A stretch of 7,850 nucleotides of DNA from DATGLG01 sp035294245 (GTDB lineage Bacteria; Pseudomonadota; Alphaproteobacteria; JACZXZ01): positions 1-7,850 of the forward strand of contig DATGLG010000007.1 of assembly GCA_035294245.1 (NCBI GenBank). The letters are read 5' to 3'. The stretch's first letter is position 1. The number at the start of each line of letters is the position of its first letter. This document shows, piece by piece, positions 6,467 to 7,850 of the stretch. Under the pieces are notes generated by a model. The model searched no databases. It saw only the letters and a program-made list of their open reading frames with translations, and was not told the origin of the DNA. Made by a program: the position numbers and the translations under genes.

Positions 6467-7054
6467 GTGTCGGATATGATCCAAGTGCGCAAATACGTGA
6501 CCCAGGTGGAGGACGTGTTCCACGAGGGCGGGCCCGCGCGCGGCGAGCCGGCGCGGCGCGGCGCCCTCTGCGTCGTGCTGCGCAATCCCTATGCCGGGCG
6601 CTATGTCGAGGACATCCTGCCCTTCATGGAGGCGCTCAAGCCGGTCGGCCTCGAGATGGCGCGCAAGCTGATCGCGGTCTTGGGCGGCGACCGCACGCGC
6701 ATCGAGGCCTATGGCAAGGGCGCCATCGTCGGCAGCCGCGGCGAGAGCGAGCACGGCCATCTCTGGCACGCGCCGGGCGGCTATGCCATGCGCGAGGTGC
6801 TGGGTGGGGCCAAGGCCATGGTGCCGTCGACCAACAAGCTCGGCGACGCCGGCGCGCAGCTCGCCATCCCGCTCTGCCACATCAACGCCTCCTACGTGCG
6901 CAGCCATTTCGACACCATCGAGATCGGCGTCGCCGATGCGCCGCGGCCCGACGAGATCGTCTATATCCTGGCCATGGCCACCGGGCCGCGCGTGCATGCG
7001 CGCTCGGGCGGGCTCAAGGCGAGCGAGATCAAAGGGGAGGACGGGTTGCGATGA
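6467..7054 (+). CDS. Amino acid synthesis family protein (PF06684, formerly DUF1185), first of a tandem pair
   Basis: This 195-residue protein belongs to a family of unknown reaction. As I recall, crystal structures of two members showed a variant of the Bacillus chorismate mutase fold and led to a suggested role in amino-acid metabolism. Motifs shared with the next gene are NPYAGRYV (residues 40-47), YGKGAIVG (82-89), an E-H pair near 94-95, RSHFD (145-149), ADAPRPDEI, and the C-terminal IKGEDGLR. It starts at GTG 6467, 11 bases after UPF0280, behind GAAGGGAG. The end overlaps the next start (ATGA, 7051-7054). No signal peptide or membrane segment is visible. Its place after ring hydroxylation and reduction genes suggests it acts on a ring-derived lactam or amino acid, or is an accessory of that step; this is inference. 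The pair's equal length suggests a hetero-oligomer. Confidence 0.88.
   Translation: MSDMIQVRKYVTQVEDVFHEGGPARGEPARRGALCVVLRNPYAGRYVEDILPFMEALKPVGLEMARKLIAVLGGDRTRIEAYGKGAIVGSRGESEHGHLWHAPGGYAMREVLGGAKAMVPSTNKLGDAGAQLAIPLCHINASYVRSHFDTIEIGVADAPRPDEIVYILAMATGPRVHARSGGLKASEIKGEDGLR
7033..7040 (+). promoter_or_regulatory. Ribosome binding site for the second PF06684 gene, embedded in the C-terminal codons of the first
   Basis: AGGGGAGG lies ten bases before ATG 7051 and is formed by the Lys-Gly-Glu codons AAA GGG GAG of the first paralogue. The second paralogue encodes the same residues as AAG GGC GAG, which lacks this signal and has no gene after it. Confidence 0.7.
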
Positions 7055-7638
7055 GCGAGGCGCGGATCAGGAAGCTGGTGACGCTCGTCGAGGAGACGCA
7101 GCGCGAGATGGGCGAGGCGGTCACGCCGCCGACGCGCAAGGCCGCGGCGATCGCCGTCATCGAAAATCCCTTCGCGGGGCGCTTCGTCAAGGACCTCGAG
7201 CCCTTGATGGCGATCGGCGAGGAGCTGGGCGGCCTGCTCGGCAAGCGCGCCGTGGCCGCCCTCGGCATCCGCCCGGGCCAAGCCGAGAGCTACGGCAAGG
7301 CGGCGATCGTCGGCGAGGGCGGGGAACTCGAGCACGCCGCGGCCATTCTCCATCCGCGCCTCGGCAAGCCGCTGCGCGAGGCGGTAGAGAAGGGGGCGGC
7401 CCTCGTGCCCTCGGCCAAGAAGATGGGCGGTGTCGGTGCCGCGATCGACGTTCCTCTCGGCCACAAGGACGCCGCCTTCGTGCGCAGCCATTTCGACGCG
7501 ATGGAGGTTCGCCTGGCCGATGCGCCGCGCGCCGGGGAGATCCTCGTCGCCGTGGTGGTGACCGATAGCGGCCGGCCGCTGCCGCGCGTGGGCGGCCTCA
7601 CCAAGGACCAGATCAAGGGCGAGGACGGGCTGCGGTGA
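7051..7638 (+). CDS. Amino acid synthesis family protein (PF06684, formerly DUF1185), second of a tandem pair
   Basis: This 195-residue protein is the same length as the preceding gene product and clearly its paralogue. Shared landmarks are NPFAGRFV (residues 39-46), YGKAAIVG (81-88), a GELEH stretch, RSHFD (145-149, same positions), ADAPRAGEI, and an identical last eight residues IKGEDGLR. The copies have diverged elsewhere. CHINASYVRSHFD in the first corresponds to GHKDAAFVRSHFD here, and the 94-120 region differs strongly. This is therefore not a recent duplication and the two may hold different sites in one complex. The ATGA overlap at 7051-7054 implies coupled translation and roughly equal amounts. 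It is the last gene of the operon. Enzymatic activity is unknown; participation in the same N-heterocycle or lactam pathway is inferred from position. Confidence 0.88.
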   Translation: MSEARIRKLVTLVEETQREMGEAVTPPTRKAAAIAVIENPFAGRFVKDLEPLMAIGEELGGLLGKRAVAALGIRPGQAESYGKAAIVGEGGELEHAAAILHPRLGKPLREAVEKGAALVPSAKKMGGVGAAIDVPLGHKDAAFVRSHFDAMEVRLADAPRAGEILVAVVVTDSGRPLPRVGGLTKDQIKGEDGLR

Positions 7639-7695
7639 CGATGCGGTGTCGGGATGGATGTCGGATTGCGCGGCACTCCGGAATGACCACACCAA
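7639..7695. other. Short spacer after the operon, no terminator seen
   Basis: These 57 bases between the last stop and the right repeat contain no GC stem followed by a T run. CCGGAATGAC at 7678-7687 looks like an end fragment of the same repeat family. Transcription may stop in the hairpins of the adjacent repeat or by Rho. Confidence 0.5.
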
Positions 7696-7850
7696 CGTCG
7701 TTCCCGCGCAAGCGCTACGGCATGCACACAAGTCTGGATGGGCGCCGCTTTCAAAGGAATAGCCGTCATTCCGGCCGGAGCCCACGGGTCCGGCCGAAGG
7801 CCGGCCCGAGGACAGGCTCCGCGGAGAGCCGGAATCCAGGTTTTCCGCGG
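7696..7850. repeat. Right dispersed palindromic repeat element, inverted copy of the left one (continues beyond the window)
   Basis: Read on the minus strand, this segment reproduces the left element from its inner end outward. Bases 7696-7711 match 253-268 with one mismatch (7700 against 264), and 7712-7847 match 60-195 perfectly. The 57-bp hairpin block present at 196-252 on the left is absent here. The GGCCGAAGGCCGG hairpin is retained. No coding potential is evident. The outer end lies outside the window. Confidence 0.88.
7712..7847 (-). repeat. Right arm of the 136-bp perfect inverted repeat
   Basis: This segment is the reverse complement of 60-195 with no mismatch found in a base-by-base reading. 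The arms face each other across about 7.5 kb that contains the whole operon, so recombination between them would invert the operon rather than delete it. Confidence 0.92.

Noticed and set aside
7639..7695. Rho-independent terminator after the last gene
   Set aside because: No GC-rich stem followed by a run of T is visible in the spacer.

Overview
The window is very GC-rich, with dense coding that shares one codon style and ATGA-type gene overlaps. The intergenic DNA carries dispersed palindromes of the TCATTCCCGC...GCGGGAATGA kind. Together with the gene families present, this suggests an alphaproteobacterium (Hyphomicrobiales/Rhodospirillales-like). That assignment is an inference from style, not from a marker gene.

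Layout: (1) Positions 1-268 are non-coding and hold a hairpin-rich dispersed repeat. (2) Positions 269-396 hold a good sigma70-type promoter (TTGACT-N17-GATATT, 329-357) overlapped by a perfect 9+2+9 palindrome (355-374), probably a repressor operator. (3) Six plus-strand genes (397-7638) follow with essentially no gaps and read as one operon. They are a CoxM-type FAD subunit, a fused [2Fe-2S]/molybdopterin hydroxylase, a 6-hydroxynicotinate reductase-like iron-sulfur protein (Hnr), a UPF0280 protein of the ApbE-like superfamily, and two tandem 195-residue paralogues of the 'amino acid synthesis' family (PF06684, formerly DUF1185). (4) From 7696 to the end a second copy of the left repeat lies in inverse orientation, with a 136-bp stretch identical to the left copy.

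Working model: the first two genes make a xanthine-dehydrogenase-family enzyme that hydroxylates an N-heteroaromatic compound beside the ring nitrogen. The Hnr-like protein then reduces the hydroxylated ring, as in the nicotinate pathway of Eubacterium barkeri. That organism's Hnr carries a covalently bound flavin. An ApbE-superfamily gene directly after hnr therefore makes a specific hypothesis: UPF0280 may attach or handle the flavin of the reductase. The paired PF06684 proteins have no assigned reaction; their position suggests they act on the reduced ring or its product. No enamidase, transporter or regulator is visible, so either the pathway continues elsewhere or the PF06684 pair does the next step. 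The substrate cannot be read from the sequence.
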